Part shown: one piece after another, positions 15,520 to 15,951 of the stretch | Numbering within the stretch: the stretch's first letter is position 1 | How the letters are laid out: every line of letters begins with the position of its first letter | Assembly (NCBI GenBank): GCA_002683355.1 | Contig: NYTF01000033.1 | Coordinates: forward strand, 29,402-45,352 | Source: Paracoccaceae bacterium | GTDB lineage: Bacteria > Pseudomonadota > Alphaproteobacteria > Rhodobacterales > Rhodobacteraceae | Reading direction: 5' to 3' | DNA: 15,951 bases | Notes under the pieces: model-generated | What the model was told of the DNA's origin: nothing | What the model saw: only the letters and a program-made list of their open reading frames with translations | Databases searched by the model: none | Translations under genes and position numbers: made by a program

Positions 15520-15951
15520 TTAACTTAATATCTTATTACTCTTGAGATCCATTATTTCTTCTTGAGTAAACCCCATTTCTATAAGAATTTCCTCATTACC
15601 AGACCCCGAACCCTTTATTGTCTTTGGCGTTATACTCGGTGTTCTATCAAAACGTGGTGCAGGAGACGCCTGCAAAACACCTTCTTGTTTAAAAAAAACA
15701 TTCCGTTCAGAATTTACTGGATATTCTGATGCTTCAGCTAATGTTAAGACAGGAGCCACACAGGCATCTTTGCCATCAAAAATTTTAATCCACTCATCAC
15801 GAGACTTTGATTTAAAAATCTTTTCATATACTTCATTTTTCTTTGGCCATGTTTCATGATCATTCTGAGTTTTGATTTCGATTTCTGGAAGTCCAATGCC
15901 TCTTACTAATTCAGCAAAAAATTGAGATTCTAAGGCTCCAACGGACACAAA
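15520..15951 (-). CDS. CaiB/BaiF CoA transferase, alpha-methylacyl-CoA racemase type (N-terminus beyond window)
   Basis: This is the C-terminal 143 codons of a class III CoA-transferase-family protein; the frame is open to the right window edge, reading FVSVGALESQFF, so the GTG near 15948 is not the true start. Its sequence fits alpha-methylacyl-CoA racemases, which epimerise 2-methylacyl-CoA esters: VSVGALE followed by FFAELVRGIGL, then WIKIFDGKDACVAPVLTLAEA and a C-terminal region with R-N-V-F. The part holding the catalytic Asp lies outside. The last residues EEILIEMGFTQEEI are the common C-terminal helix (ILxxLGF...I). It is the most upstream gene visible in the leftward cluster with the MDR enzyme, phosphatase and SDR. 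Confidence 0.88.
   Translation of the reverse strand, partial: FVSVGALESQFFAELVRGIGLPEIEIKTQNDHETWPKKNEVYEKIFKSKSRDEWIKIFDGKDACVAPVLTLAEASEYPVNSERNVFFKQEGVLQASPAPRFDRTPSITPKTIKGSGSGNEEILIEMGFTQEEIMDLKSNKILS

Overview
The window looks like chromosomal DNA from an AT-rich alphaproteobacterium. The block tsaD / hemD / mitofilin-like (COG4223) / hemY is an alphaproteobacterial arrangement, and several proteins read like divergent members of families common in the Rhodobacterales: the zinc-ribbon-tailed HemY, the MarR regulator and the alpha-methylacyl-CoA racemase-type CoA transferase. A streamlined marine relative of that order is my best guess, but the sequence alone cannot fix the genus. I see no rRNA, tRNA, CRISPR array, transposon or phage gene. 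Coding density is high and many genes start with TTG or GTG.

Left block (1-4741): a truncated tsaD (tRNA t6A synthesis) points left. Divergent from it is a rightward run of hemD (uroporphyrinogen-III synthase), a membrane-anchored coiled-coil mitofilin-like protein, a HemY protein with TPR-type helices and a C-terminal zinc ribbon, and an exported CIA30-domain protein. The last three are overlapping or abutting. This is a heme and inner-membrane organisation block; hemC is not in it.

Middle block (4751-11341): a leftward five-gene operon begins near 8617. It encodes a diaminopropionate ammonia-lyase-like PLP enzyme, an M24 (creatinase/Xaa-Pro dipeptidase-like) hydrolase, a MarR regulator, an unrecognised nucleotide-binding-like protein and TspO. 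Divergent from it are hmgA and fahA, two enzymes of the homogentisate branch of tyrosine/phenylalanine breakdown. The 111-bp gap between the two units holds the clearest regulatory signal in the window: a perfect 7+2+7 palindrome (8688-8703) lying between a good -35 and -10 box in front of hmgA. It has the TTGC...GCAA form common for MarR-family operators, so the MarR protein encoded in the divergent operon is the natural candidate to bind it.

Right block (11458-15951): an acyl-CoA synthetase runs rightward behind fahA. It converges on a leftward cluster of a truncated CaiB/BaiF CoA transferase (alpha-methylacyl-CoA racemase type), a zinc-free NADP-dependent MDR oxidoreductase, a histidine phosphatase and an atypical SDR in which Phe replaces the catalytic Tyr. 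This looks like an acyl-CoA or lipid side-chain modification module; its substrate cannot be read from the sequence.
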